Assembly: GCF_004379255.2 (NCBI RefSeq)
Contig: NC_056047.1
Location: 32,831,855 to 32,895,854, forward strand
Reading direction: 5' to 3'
Source: Salvia splendens
Lineage: Eukaryota > Streptophyta > Magnoliopsida > Lamiales > Lamiaceae
Length of the DNA stretch: 64,000 nucleotides
In this document: positions 22,605 through 34,932 of the stretch, piece by piece
Layout of the letters: the number at the start of each line of letters is the position of its first letter
Numbering within the stretch: the stretch's first letter is position 1
The notes under the pieces: model-generated
Seen by the model: the letters and a program-made list of their open reading frames with translations, nothing else
Databases searched by the model: none
What the model was told of the DNA's origin: nothing
Translations under genes and position numbers: made by a program

Positions 22605-23493
22605 TGAGGGACCGGATCATTTCTATCAGCCGTGAGTTCCTTTGGGGTACGAAATACCCCCAGTGTCTTGGAAGGATCTCTGCCTACCGAAGGTTGAAGG
22701 GGGACTCGACTTTTGGGACCTCGGGGCGTGGAACAAGGCTCTACTTGCGCGGAACCTATGGAACATTCACGTGAAGAAGGATTCCCTATAGATCAAATGG
22801 ATCCATAGTAAGTTTCTCAAGAATAGAACGCTGTGGGAATGGAAGGCGAGATCGCTGGACTCACCACTCTTCAAGAGGCTGCTTCAAATTCGAGATGAGT
22901 TACTGACCGACCGGCCGAGAAGAAAAGTGGAGAAGATGCTTGGACAGTGGTACGGGAGCAAGGGAGCGGTCGAGGCGTACGAGTGGTTAAGGCCAAAAGG
23001 TGAACGGCAACTGTGGCACCGATTCGTGTGGAAGGACTTTGTCCCGCCAAAGTACTCCTGCACTACATGGCAAGCCCTCAGAGGACGACTTCCATCGAGG
23101 GACAGACTGGGCTACAAGAACATTGACCAATGCTGCCCCTTGTGCATGGCGCATACAGAGTCTGTGGACCACCTTTTCTTCAAAAGCCACAAGACTTGGG
23201 CAGTTTGGAAGGAGATCAAATCCTGGCTGGGACTGAGGAGGAACATTACTACTATCCCGAGCGCCATCAAGTGGATGCCCAAGGAAAGAAGCGGCGCGGC
23301 AGTTATGCGCAAGGCTAGAAGACTAGCCCTCATTGCAATGGTCAGCCTGATTTGGCGAGGCAAGAATGCCTTGATATTCGACGGATCAGCCTTTGAACTC
23401 AAGCACTTGGTGTTTGAAGTGAAAAAGGTAACGTATGCAGATTTATACTCCCTTTATCCTCATGATCAAGTGACCGAGCACTTGGGAGTCTAG
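22605..23493 (+). pseudogene. LINE-2 ORF2 C-terminal region with zf-RVT
   Basis: Homologous to 18380-19299. A frameshift near 22660 and a TAG at about 22788-22790 break the start; codons 22927-23493 are open and end at the same HLGV stop as LINE-1. The zinc-finger-like block reads C-x2-C then H-x4-S, so one ligand is lost. Confidence 0.75.
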
Positions 23494-23949
23494 CGTTGCT
23501 CTTGGCCACGGGGGTACTCTTTTTCCTCCTAGGGACTTTTTCCCACTGGGTTTTATCTCTAGGAGGTTTTAACGTGGACTGAAGTAACGAGTACAAGCAC
23601 ACATTCAAGTAACGAGTACAAGCACACTTTTTCTTACCCCTACCTCCATTGGGGTAACGTGGACTGAAGTAACGAGTACAAGCACACATTCAAGGAAGGA
23701 AATACCGAAGCTTTTGGAATGGATCCCATCGTGAAGACTTCATCCGAAGTGAAGTTTCTTTCTTAAGCTTATTCATGTACTGTAATGTACGATTTATGTA
23801 TTATTTTATTGACCCTAGAGGTTACTTCCCCCCCCCACCGGCCTACATAGCTTCGGATCTTAGGCATGTATCCCTCGGGTATGCCCGTGTCTTGCTTGTA
23901 CTTTACTTTTTTCCTTTATATTACATTCATTGATTCATCAAAAAAAAAA
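23494..23949 (+). other. LINE-2 3' UTR and A tail
   Basis: Same 3' UTR as LINE-1 (CTCCTAGGGACTTTTTCC, GGAGGTTTTAACG). It has a local duplication of the AAGTAACGAGTACAAGCACAC unit, three copies between 23580 and 23690. The tail is TTCATCA followed by an A run, then the 16-bp target duplication. Confidence 0.75.
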
Positions 23950-24059
23950 GAAAGGCCGTCTCCTAGGATTCTGGAGAAGGAGTTTAAAATTTAAAGTGTG
24001 ACGGCTGCATTGGAATTATCGGTTGGCGCATTGGTAATTGAGTGATCACGTTAATCAAT

Positions 24060-24400
24060 ATTCACTCGGAGTCCTACTTAGCAGCCACATCGACGGTGAC
24101 TTAGCATCTACGTGGAAGCCTACCTAGCAGACACCTCGACCGTGACTCATCATCCACGTCGACTGTGACTCATCGTCCACGTCGGCCGTGACTCAGCAAC
24201 CATTTCAGCCGGACTCATCATCCACGTTGGACGTGAATCAGCAGCCACATCAGCCTGACTCATCCACCACGTTAGACGTGATTCAGCTGCCACATCATAC
24301 TGACTTATCCGCCACGTAGTCATGACTCAGTAGCCACTTCAGCCTGAATCATCACCCACGTCGAACGTGTTTCGGCTTCCACAGGCCTACTCGGCCACGT
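24060..24400 (+). promoter_or_regulatory. LINE-3 5' tandem array with TGACTCA and CACGT motifs
   Basis: About eight imperfect units of roughly 42-46 bp, each broadly of the form CAGCAGCCACATCAGCC plus TGACTCATC plus CCACGT. Exact TGACTCA occurs at 24143, 24166, 24189, 24256 and 24323, and CCACGT recurs in nearly every unit. TGACTCA (GCN4-like) and ACGT cores are established plant bZIP-binding sequences. The position upstream of ORF1 suggests an internal LINE promoter array; that role is inference. Confidence 0.55.
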
Positions 24401-24580
24401 ATCAAGCTCTTCCCACCCAGACATTGGCATCGGGCAAGCGTCCACTCTCGGCCGACCCCTGCGGCCTAGCTCGCAACGCCAGAGCTCCGAGACCCGACGT
24501 TCTATACTTAGCCATTTCTCGGTTAGTCACGGAGCTCCCGATCTTTTACCGTTTTTACCTTGGTTTCATTTACTCCTTCT

Positions 24581-26220
24581 ATGGCATCGCAGGACAAGAG
24601 CTGGACCTCGGTTGTCTCAAAAAAGAATAAGAAGAAGGAGAATGATGAAGTGATTAAAGAGGCCATGAGACAACAATACGCCGACTACCTCCATACGAAC
24701 AAAGACCGGACGGACGACATCAGCGACCACGATGAAGCGGACAGTGTAGCAGAGACACCTGCCGAGCCACTGAACACTCCCGATGAAGCGCATTACCAGG
24801 AGGGGAGACATCAGCGGGTGACGAGCAATCCGTTGAAGTACTCCTGGCATATGACGCATGGCTTAAGAGGGCCGCACAATTCGACATGGACCCGAGATTC
24901 CAAAAAGAGGATGTATCTCTTATCAATTATGAAATGTTAAATTCCGACCTCCTCATTCTCGATTAACTAGATGTCACCCCCATCCCTCGCGGATGGGGCT
25001 CATGTTTAATTGGCAGGTTCGCTGGTCGGTTCCCCGGTAAGGAGGCTATTTTCGACCTTATGAGGCGATGGAAGTGCAAATCACGATTTAATTTTCACCG
25101 GGAGGGGTGGCTATGCTTCCAGTTTGGAAGCGACGAAGTGTTGGAAAAGATCCGTCAGCAATGTCTGTTTGACATCTTCGGGATACCCTTGGTGCTTCAA
25201 CCATTGCCGAAGAAGTTTGATCCGGATATGGAACCTGAAGTCATGGTCCCAATCTGGCTGAGGCGGGTGGACTTGCCCCTGGAACTCTAGAATCTTACGG
25301 CGGTGAGCAAGATCGCCTCATGCATCGGGACCCCGCTCTCTACCGATTTCAGCAGCCTGAGGCACGAGACTTTGTATGGCCCTCGCATCTAAGTAATCAT
25401 CGACTCAACAAAATGACCGAAGGAGTCCCTTACAATTCGGCTTCTGAGTGGGAATTATGTGGAGCAAAAAATTGAGTACGAGTTCATCCTGAAATTCTGC
25501 AAAGCATGTAAAACTTACGGACATTTTCGGATGAATGTCGGGGTAGACATGAGGCAGGGAACCAGGTGCAGAGATTTGAAACCATTCAACATCCAAGAAG
25601 CCGAGGAGGGGAGGGCAACGTCCCAAAGTACCCACAGCAGCAACCGAACAGGCCACAACACCTTGCTCAGTAGCCAGGGAAGAAGGGCCCAGATTACCGA
25701 GAACATAACACGGGGCATGGGGTCCATACAGGGGCTCGGGAGTGTTCCAGATCCAGATCGCGGGCCCAACAGCAATGGAAGCCAACGAGTACGGTCTACC
25801 CGATCGATATGAAGTCAGTGAGGCCCATGGATAAAGTGTTGGACTCATGGAGGAACAAACCTGTACTTTCGTGTACCCCGACATCCCTGAATAAATTTGC
25901 ACCCCTGGCCGAGGAGATCAGGGCTGGCCCGGAGGAGACTACGGAGGTCCCGACAGTTGATCATCACAGCCTTGTGAATGATATACTCGATGTTGTCCTC
26001 CCGCCGATCTTGGCAGCCATTCCGGGGAACGCACCACTGGCCGACCCCCTTTGTCAACACAGAGAGGCGGCAAAGAAGTAGAAGCCAAGACCCGAGGATC
26101 CAACGGGAGACGGACCAATGCGAAATCATTGGAGAAGGGTCTCACTCTAAGGAAGATAAACCGGAAGAACAGAAACAGATGATGGGGTAAACGTGGCCCC
26201 GGTTGAGCAACAAGCTCACA
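24581..26220 (+). pseudogene. LINE-3 ORF1 (DUF4283-like, zinc knuckle), decayed
   Basis: Starts at ATG 24581 (MASQDKSWTSVV). The first 120 codons are open and Lys/Asp/Glu-rich, then frame-shifted. A second open piece at 25060-25290 has the DUF4283-like fold region (RRWKCKSRFNFHREGWLCF to WLRRVDLPLEL), followed by GTPLSTD and a degenerate CCHC knuckle (CKACKTYGHF, last Cys not seen). The tail is charged and low in complexity. ORF1 of plant L1 elements is an RNA-binding chaperone; this copy is broken by several stops and frameshifts. Confidence 0.7.
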
Positions 26221-26587
26221 ACGTCTCTACCGGCAAGGTGGGAGCCGTGAGCAGCAAGAAGAAGCAATAGAAGCATCTGAAGGGACCGATGGCAGCCCAA
26301 CCACCGTTAGCAGAGGACGGAGAGGCTGAAAAGGAACCGGATGCAGTGACCGTTAGCCCAGTGAAGGCCATGTTCATCGCAACCGAGGCCGACATCCTTG
26401 CACAGGCAACGAACGACGGCCAAGCCCAGAGAGCCGATGTTGGTACCTGACGAGACCGAGGGGATAAGTTTGTGGAATCTAGCAGATCGAGGAAGGCCAA
26501 GACCCATTCCCAGTCTCGGTCAAGGAAGAGGGATGCGACCCCCCCCCATTGGGAGGATGGATTAGAAGCTGATCCCGGGGTATCCCA

Positions 26588-28924
26588 ATGATCGTCGCCA
26601 CATGGAACATAAGGGGACTGCAGCAACTCCCCACCCAAGCTGCAATCGTCGACTTTGTGAGATCACATAAGATCGATGTCATGGGCCTTTTGGAAACAAA
26701 GTTCAAGAAGGAGAACTACACTTTCTTCCTTGACAACAACTTCAGGGAATGGAAAGCCGTGGACAAATTCGAGATGATTGAAAATAGCCGAATGCTTCTA
26801 ATTTAGAATCCGAGCAAAGTGGAACTCGAGCCGATCAGAGTGGAAGAACAAGCCATCTACGCCAAAATCAGGTGCTTGACCTCCAATAATTCGTTTCATT
26901 TTGCTTTGGTTTATGGTTTACACACTATACCGGATAGACGCCCTCGTTAGCGGTGACTTCAACAACGTGCTCGTCGAGGATGAGAGAGTAGGGGGCTCCG
27001 TCCTAACCGAATATAAGATAAAGAACATGGTGGACACATGTGCCTTGCTCGGTTTGGAAGACATCATGTCTACGGGATGCAAGTACATTTGGACGAACCA
27101 TGCTATCTCGAGCAAGATTGATAGAGCCATGATCAACGACGCTTGGTTCACCAAAGGTTACTTAGCTAGTACAGAGTTTTTTCCATCGGGACCGTACACA
27201 GACTACTCACCGGCCGTCACTACCCTCTTTGGTAACATTGTTCGTACCCAAAGCCGGTTAAATTCTTTAATTTTTGGCTCAAGCATGCAGGCTTCAATAA
27301 GCAGGTGGAGGATAATTGGGCCTCCAACATCCGAGGGAAGGCTCAATACGCACTCGCCGAACGAGGGAAAGAATTCAAGAAGCATCTCAAGGAGTTCAAC
27401 TTCATGGTGTTCAGTGAGCTCTCACAGAGAGCCAAGGAGGCCGGGGAAAAGCTTGATGCGCTGCAAAAACAGGCGGACGGGTCCAGATCACCGATCATAA
27501 GAAGAAGACTGCCTACCTTGATAATTCTGAAAGGGAGTATTATAAGCAAAAAGCTAAATTCAAGCATTTACTCCTTAGTGACCGCAGTACTTCTTTCTTC
27601 CATTCTCTTGTTAATAGGAACAACTCACGCAATTACATTGCATTCCTCTATAGGAGAGATGGCACTGTCACGAGGGATCAGGAGGAAATAGTCAGTGAGT
27701 TCGTGGAGTTCTACTCGACCCTTTTGGGTACCAAGAAGGAGCCGGAGCCCATCAACGTTGACATCATTAGGTAAGGCCCCCTTGCGAGCGAAGAGGATAG
27801 TAGGGACTTGGTGCGAGCCATCACGGTTAAGGAGATCAAAGAGGCCTTGTTCGACATTGGGAATGACAAGGCACCAAGGCCCGATGGCTACTCCTCTGCA
27901 TTCTTTAAGAAGCAATGGGAGAGAGTCGGGAATGACGTGATTGATGCAGTTAAGGAATTCTTCAAAACGGGCCAATTGTTGATGAACTTCAACACTACGG
28001 TGATTTCTCTGATTCCGAATGCAGGCCATCGGTGGGTGACTACAGGCCTATCTCCGGCTGCAACGTCTTCTATAAGATCATCACGAAGATCCTTTCGAGA
28101 AGTATGGCGCCGCTACTGAACAAGCTCATGGACAAGGCATAATCGGCGTTCATAACGGGGAGACATATCATAGACAACATCCACCTCGCTCAAGAGCTCA
28201 TGCGAGGTTATGTGGACAAGAAGAATGCTCTTAAGTGTACGGTCAAGATCGATCTCCGAAAGGCGTATGACACTGTGGATTGGGACTTCCGCAGGGCCAT
28301 CCTACACGGGCTGAACTTCCACCCGAAGTTCGTATTTTGGCTGATGCAGTGCGTCACGAAGCCTAGGTTCTCGATCGCGATCAACGGGAGCACGCACGGA
28401 TTCTTCCCCGGCAAAAGCGGACTTCGACAGGGAGATCCTATGTCCCCAACTCTCTTTATCTTTTGCATGGAATATTTATCTCGTTTGCTTGCAGCTAGAA
28501 CGGCGAACACTAACTTTAATTTCGGTGCAAAATGTACGGGAGAAAGGATTACTCACTTGGCCTTTGCAGATGACCTTATGCTTTTTAGTAGGGGCGACTA
28601 CATGTCCATGGAGATCTTGGCGGATGCTATGGAGGAGTTCTCGGGCTGCTCGGGATTGGAGATCAACAAGGACAAGTCTAAAATTTTTTCAGGTGGCAAT
28701 CTGCCAACAAGGGACTTAGAGGAGATCAAGAACATTTTTGGCTTCCCGTTGGGATCTTTGCCGATGAAGTACTTGGGAGTGCCCCCCGCGTCGAGCAAGC
28801 TCAACATCATGCAGTACACGCTGTTGATCGACAAGATTGCATCCCTCACCAAAAAGTGGACAGGTAAAAATCTTTCGTATGCCGGTAAAAATGAACTTGT
28901 GCGCTCTGTTTTGCAGGGAGTTGA
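26588..28924 (+). pseudogene. LINE-3 ORF2 endonuclease and reverse transcriptase
   Basis: Starts MIVATWNIRGLQQ at 26588. A TAG at 26804-26806 replaces a Trp seen in LINE-2, and an approximately 40-bp deletion near 26935 removes the block before GDFNNVL (G retained here). KIDRAMIN survives; the D-H pair is altered to D-Y (YTDYSP). The RT part 28200-28924 is the best in the window: [42 protein letters not shown]. It runs without a stop into the solo LTR at 28930. The RT catalytic aspartates are present but upstream stops prevent a full product. Confidence 0.8.
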
Positions 28925-28929
28925 GTGCT

Positions 28930-30393
28930 TGAAAGAGCAGGTTTGCGTAGGTGTCGTTCAAGCAAGGATGTATCCTACTGATCAGGATGAAACAATCCCC
29001 TACTAAGCCTAAACCTGGTATCAATAAATCCTCAACCCTCTTCTACTGGGTAGTATAGTGAAGGTAGGGGTCGAATCCCACAGAGATGAATGCGTTTTTG
29101 GAATTGTGGTGATATTCTGGAAAGGTCTGGTTAGCTACCACGCTTGGGTTGAGTCTCTACCTATGCAAGAAATTGAAGGTGGTATCCTACTGGCTAGGAG
29201 GTGTGAGAGGGTTCTGATATGCAGCTGTGTACGTGGACATGGTGAAACAGAAAATATTCGAAAAGTACTAGGTTTCTATTTTGGGCTAAACAGAATATCA
29301 GAAGGTAGTGGTAGTTAGGTGACTGGGCCTGCAGATCTGAAAAGTATAACTAAAAGTGAAGGACAAAAAGCAAAAAGCATCTAAAAAGCAAAGTGGTCCC
29401 CAACATTGGATATGGACATCATCTTCTTCAACAAACACAAACTAAAATCAGAAAACAAACCAGATTCAGCACCATTAAAACACAGATTAATAACTCATGA
29501 ACACATATCTACAATCAAAGATTCCAAATCGAAAATCAAACATCGAAACTGAAATTTCGCCTACGGATCAGCATGGAAGAAAACAGGAAACACATAACTG
29601 CACCTTGCATGAAACAAACCTCTATGAAATAAAAGTAAACAGATTATGCTAACTCGAAGAAATAAACTACGAACTGTAAACACACGATTCGATACTCAAA
29701 ACGACCAGAAACTCTAGATCTAAGCTAACTAGGCAGAAGGAAAGGAAATCGGCGAAATAAACTGAACAGAAAACAACTTCATAGCATAAAACATGTTCGG
29801 ATCTTCAAACAAGGTACTTCTAGGCAGTGAAATTCAAAAGCAAACAAAGACCCAGCGTAAGGAAAAACAAGCAATTTAACTACGAAAGCGAAATAAAAGT
29901 GTTTTGCCACGCCGGGCGATGGAACTTCTAACTACGATCTTGTTGACCAGATGAGAACGTCTGGAACTCCGGGAACTTCTTGATCTTCAAGTGACCATGG
30001 CTGTGGCGAGGAACGAGACTCTGGACTGGGCTGAAGGACTGAACTACCGAAAGAATTCTACCTAAGAGTGATGATGATGATTCTCTCCATGTGGCTTCCT
30101 TTTATAGGGAGGCTTACCCTTGATTTTAGGGTAAAACCTTGTGGTGAGATGACTTCTTTGCCCTTAATCGTGGTTGATCAGTCCCAGCTATCCTTCTTCT
30201 CCATCTCGAGCCATTTTTGCATGTACACTGGTAAGTACGTAATTGTCCTGACACCCTTTTCACCTGAAGTATTTGAAGCTTTGCCTACTGGCTAGAACAC
30301 TCACCCTGTACACTTTGAGCAACTGTTTTGCAGATATAATCAATTACGCACATCATACTGACCAATAACCAAGGCCTAGAGTACGACTTATCA
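28930..30393 (-). mobile_element. Athila-family solo LTR
   Basis: 1,464 bp from TGAAAGAGCAGG to CGACTTATCA with a perfect duplication GTGCT (28925-28929 and 30394-30398). It matches the Athila-like LTR 4208-5724 along its length with moderate divergence. The reading frame of LINE-3 is restored across it if the LTR and one GTGCT are removed. Orientation is taken from the full element. A minus-strand TATAAAAGG box lies at about 30105-30113. Confidence 0.9.
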
Positions 30394-30398
30394 GTGCT

Positions 30399-30866
30399 AC
30401 TGGCTACAAGTGTTTCCCCTGCCGGCAAACGTGAGGGATCGGTCATATCCATTTGCCGGGAGTTCCTTTGGGGTACGTAATACCCCCTGTGTCTTGGAAG
30501 GATCTCTACCTACCGAAGAATGAAGGGGGACTCGGCTTTCGGGACCTTGGGGCGTGGAACAAGGCTCTACTCGTGAGGAACTTGTGGAACATTCACGTGA
30601 AGAAGGATTCACTATGGATCAAATGGATCCATAGTGAGTTTCTGAAGAATCGAACGCTGTGGAAATGGACGGCGAGATCGCGGGACTCACCACTCTTCAA
30701 CAGGCTGCTTGAAATCCGAGATGAGTTACTGACCGACCGGCTGAGAAGAGAAGTGGAGAAGTTGATGGGACAGTGGTACGTGAGCATGGGAGCGGTACAG
30801 GCGTACGAGTGGTTCAGGCCAAAAAGTGATCGGCGACTGTGGCACCGATTCGTGTGGAAGGACTTT
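30399..30866 (+). pseudogene. LINE-3 ORF2 C-terminal piece after solo LTR
   Basis: Continues the ORF2 C-terminus (WLQVFPLPANVRD onward). Most of it, 30453-30866, is open and matches LINE-1 and LINE-2 up to HRFVWKDF, the first part of the zf-RVT block. It ends abruptly at about 30866, joined to minus-strand Gypsy RNase H/integrase-side sequence. Confidence 0.75.
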
Positions 30867-32352
30867 CTTGGTTCTCACCTTCACACGTGTCTCTTCCAAC
30901 TTCTCATCACGTCGTTGAGCTTCTAAGGTCTTGGTTCTTAAGTCTGGCTCAATTACTAGCGTCGTTATTCTTCCTCCTACTGTCTCGGGCGCTTTCACTA
31001 TTTCCAAAAGCATCCTATCGAACTCACGGATCAATGTTTCCACTTGAGTTAGGAGAGAATCCAGTTGCGATTGGTTCTTCCTACTCAAAGCATCGGCTAC
31101 CACGTTCGCCTTGCCCGGGTGATAGTGAATACCGCAGTCATAATCCTTCACAATCTCCAGCCAACGTCGTTGGCGCATGTTCAACTCCTTCTGTTCGAAG
31201 AAGTACTTGAGACTCTTGTGATCCGTATATATCTCACATCTCACTCCATAGAGATGATGTCTCCAAATCTTTAGTGCGTGCACTACTGCTGCTAGCTCTA
31301 AATCATGAGTCGGGAAGTTTAGTTCATTTGGCCTCAATTGCCAGGAAGCATACGCTATCACCTTCCCATCTTGCATCAACACGCATCCAAGTTCTACTTT
31401 CGACACGACAGTCTAGTCGGCGAAGTCCTTGGCGGTTTCCGGCACCGCTAGGACAGTTGCTGTAGTCAACTTCTCTTTCAAAAGTTGGAAACTGGCTTCG
31501 CATTCCGGCATCCAATCCACTTTGACTCCCTTCTTCAACAGTTGCGTCATCGGTCTCGCAATTTTAGAGAATCCCTCGATGAAGCATCGGTAGTATCCCG
31601 CCAATCCCAAGAAACTGCGAATTTCACTCGGCGTTTTTGGTGATTTCCAATTTTGCACGTTCTCGACCTTTGCTGGGTCCACTTGAATTCCATCAGCCGT
31701 CACTATATGACTAAGAAAGTTAACTTTATTCAACCAAAACTCACATTTCCTAAACTTGGCGTAAATTTGCTCCTTCCGCAATGTTTTCAACACGGTTCGT
31801 AGGTGCCATGCATGCTCCTCCTCGTCCTTCGAGTATACCAACACATCATCAATGAAGACTAGCACAAATTTGTCGATATACTCGTGGAAAACTCGGTTCA
31901 TCAAGTCCATGAAAACTGCCGGGGCGTTAGTCAGTCCAAACGACATCACGACAAACTCGTAATTGCCATAACGAGTGCGAAAAGCAGTCTTAGGCACATC
32001 CTCTCGTCGGACCTTTAGTTGATGATATCCCGACCTCAAGTCCATTTTCGAAAATACGCCAGCTCCTAGAAGTTGGTCAAATAAGTCATCAATTCTTGGT
32101 AGAGGGTACTTATTCTTCAAGGTCAACTTGTTGAGCTCAAAGTAGTCGACGCACATCCTCATCGTCCCATCCTTCTTCTTCACGAATAAATCATGAGCTC
32201 CCCACGGTGACACACTAGGTCGAATGAATCCCAAAACTAGTAGTTCTTACAACTGAATCTTCAATTCTGCCAACTCCATAGGGGCCATTCGGTATGGTGC
32301 TTTCGATACTGGCGCAGATCCAGGTTCCAAGTCAATGGTAAACTCCATTTGT
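30867..32352 (-). pseudogene. Gypsy RT-RNase H remnant
   Basis: On the minus strand from 32352 come an [14 protein letters not shown] block, a stop near 32250, then the open part 32234-31413. It holds [14 protein letters not shown], the MDLRSGYHQ block, catalytic [10 protein letters not shown], and [16 protein letters not shown] at about 31413 falls just before the RNase H part (31406 onward) with ASWQLR, YTDHKSL and [10 protein letters not shown]. It stops in KVRT at 30867, where LINE-3 starts. Disabled by stops and truncation. Confidence 0.8.
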
Positions 32353-34920
32353 ATGTTAAAAGATCAAGCTTTTGCATTTCCTTAAAGTGTTGCATCAAGA
32401 ACTCAGAATATGAATCAAGAACTCAAAATTTAATCAAACAGTCTTAACTTGGATATGAACCGATTTCGAATTATACAAACACTGTAAAAAAATGCTTTAA
32501 ATTTGAAGAGTTCCAAAATCTCTCAAGGGAACTAGAATTACAATTTCAGCTCGACTTTTATTTTGAATCTCACTAACTTGCAACAGTTGGTTAGGATCAT
32601 CCCCACGGAGCTTGAAAGAACATAAGATAGGTCATGAACATAAGATGGAATCGAATTAAATCTCAATTCTCATGGTAGGCTACCAAACAAGATAATTCAG
32701 TTGTTAGACCAAATTTGAAAGGTTCACACATCAATGGATAAGGACTTAACCATGTCACGGCCAAAAATGATCAGTTGTATGAGGAACAATAAAAATGATC
32801 AGAAATGTAGGCAGTTGTCACAAAGCAGCACTGATCACGGTTCAACGAAAATCATAATATGGAACAATAAAATCACATCAATGGGTTCATAAGTTTGTTA
32901 AAGGCAACCAAGGTCAAATGAACTTTTGAAAAAAAATCAAGTGGATTAAATTTGTTAAGGCAAGGTACAAAATGTAGGCCTTAACTTCATCTTGTAGAAA
33001 GAAAAGTTCTAATATGGAAATGATACATATAGTGGGACTGAACCAAAAAGAATTTCACTCTATAAGAAAGAACTTGACACGGACATGGTTACAAAATGAA
33101 AAGCTGAACAAAAGTTCGAAGAAGAATATACCATAGAAAACATGTCTGCGAAACGTGATTATATTGAAGGACATAACTGCAAGCAGCCTTAGGAATGAAG
33201 TTCAATAGCAAAGGCTCACAAAGTCAAAATATTGTTCGTATAAATAATAAGTCAAAGAAGACTACATTCATTCCAAGTGTCCAAAGTTATGAAGGCAACA
33301 CCACTTTCCAAGAACTGAAAGTGAGTTATGACTCAATGGAGAAAAAGAAATAATATGCCTTACGAGCAAAGAGTGAGTGAAACAAGCTGTTAAATAGACA
33401 AAGGCTCACGGTTATTCGAAGGGTCCTGAAAAATAACTCCTTAGAAGCCACGTAAGAACTGTTGATTAAAATAGTTTGTTCTAGCTATTAAAGTCGCACT
33501 CCCTCGTTCATCTTTCGCAAGCCGAAACTGGTAACATCGCTCTAAGAAATTGTGGATTCCACGCTGAGATTCATCGTGTCATTGCCACTAATAATGATAG
33601 TCGAAATCCATATCTGCATAATATTCCTTGCATGTCATAACAACCATTCTCTTAAAAACATTGTAATTATACTCGCGCTCTCTACACGCAATAATAGTCG
33701 TTTGCGTCGCATCACCACGTAAGAATAGGTTTAGCTTATCAGATCGCGGGTACGATCTCTCTCCCCGTTGTAGGATTACATCATTTGGCATCTCCTCTTG
33801 TCTCGTACTTTTTCTCATTCGAAAATTCTCTTCAATTTGCACACCTTCTCCTCTTGAGCTCATTATCGTATGTAATGTCTCTTCGCATTCTCCTTATTCT
33901 TATTGTTCAGGAAGACAATAGTGAATTTGTAATTTTTCAATGAAGTTCTAATTCGCACCACATATTTCCATTTGTCTTATCACTCGGAAAAGTGATATCG
34001 CAGTTGTAACAACTAAGTTCGATATCGTTCGATCTAACAAACATCTATGTTTGCATACAAAGTTCATAGCATCATAATTTCTTCTATCGGCACTTTCATA
34101 AAATACCTCACACTTCAACGTTCACAAACCATCACTTAAATCATTATTCACATACTACATAATTAAACATGCATAAATGAATATCGCTATACATAACCAC
34201 ATCATACTTCTCGTTCACTTCAAGATCTCAATTTCCCAAAAGAAAAGAACTAACATGCTTTCATTTAAAGTTCAAAGATATATTTTTATTTTTATTTTTT
34301 TTCAAAAATTTCCAACAAGTTTCCACAACATAAATAATTTTCCTCAATCAAACTCCACCAACACAACTAGTCATTACTATTGCAAAACATCAACCTCAAA
34401 ATCCTTTTCCCTTTTTTTTTACATACCAAACACCATGCAAATCTTTCGAAACTCATGACTTGTTCTTTTCTCCACACAACAAAAAATAATTCTTCCTTTT
34501 CTATACCAACTTCCTCAAAATATCTTTTATCTCGTTGTATGTGATAAATCTAAAGCTTGTCACGTATCATCAAGTTTGATATCATCTTAAGGCTTCCTAT
34601 GTTCACATGCTTATGTCGCAGTACTTTCACACATAACACATATTTATGACATCATGACACTCATGCTCATGTTTCAACATAATAATACCATCACATTATC
34701 AAATTCACAAATGACCTTCATACAAATGCATACTCTTGCCAACACATCCTCATCATCTCATCATCGATTTCATATTCTTTCAACTACTTAAAGCATACCT
34801 CATTTTCTTTTGGTTGAGCGTGATGCTTCGGATGTTGAGCCTTCGTGACACTTTTAATCTAGGGGTACCGATCTAGACTTAATGTGAAAGAAGACTCTCG
34901 GACCAGAGCGAAAGAACGAA
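32353..34920 (-). other. Gypsy leader and residual internal sequence, non-coding
   Basis: 2.57 kb, AT-rich. A 91-codon minus-strand frame (33863-33588) is not recognisable as gag and is unsupported. No zinc knuckle, protease or gag signature is visible. The segment nearest the PBS is probable 5' leader; the part nearest 32353 may be leader brought next to RT by deletion. No RNA gene is seen. Confidence 0.5.
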
Positions 34921-34932
34921 GCTCTGATACCA
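34921..34932 (-). other. Primer binding site of the Gypsy element
   Basis: The minus strand reads TGGTATCAGAGC, complementary to the 3' end of plant initiator tRNA-Met, separated from the LTR end (TGACA, 34936) by three bases. This fixes the minus-strand orientation of the element and identifies the right-hand LTR as the 5' LTR. Confidence 0.9.

Larger units (their letters stand above)
19731..23949 (+). mobile_element. LINE-2, 5'-truncated L1-like LINE
   Basis: Flanked by a 16-bp target duplication, GAAAGGTCGTCTCCTA at 19715-19730 and GAAAGGCCGTCTCCTA at 23950-23965. The single mismatch is at a CpG. The element starts inside the C-terminal part of ORF1 (19731-20216, Lys/Glu-rich, containing a repeated ACAAAGGGAAAGAAGCGG), then ORF2 from 20217, a 3' UTR and an A-rich tail. 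The duplication shows it inserted directly behind the tail of LINE-1. ORF2 has stops, indels and an RT deletion, so it is inactive. Confidence 0.85.
23966..30866 (+). mobile_element. LINE-3, longest LINE copy, 3' end lost
   Basis: It has what the other two lack: a 5' region with tandem repeats, an ORF1 start at 24581, then ORF2 from 26588. An Athila-family solo LTR (28930-30393) splits ORF2. The exact 5' end is not clear; it lies between 23966 and about 24060. The 3' end is cut at about 30866 within the zf-RVT region, where minus-strand Gypsy pol begins, so there is no 3' UTR or tail. Stops occur in both ORFs. Confidence 0.8.

Noticed and set aside
24060..24400. CRISPR-like or satellite array
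   Set aside because: Plant sequence; units are contiguous and diverged without spacers, and they lie at the 5' end of a LINE.
28860..28920. Intron in LINE ORF2, suggested by CAGGTAAA and TTTTGCAGGGAG
   Set aside because: The segment translates in frame (GKNLSYAGKNELVRSVLQGVE) as a normal part of the RT thumb region.
33588..33863. 91-codon minus-strand frame in the Gypsy leader as a gag candidate
   Set aside because: No gag signature or knuckle, and the position next to the leader with gag deleted makes it unsupported.
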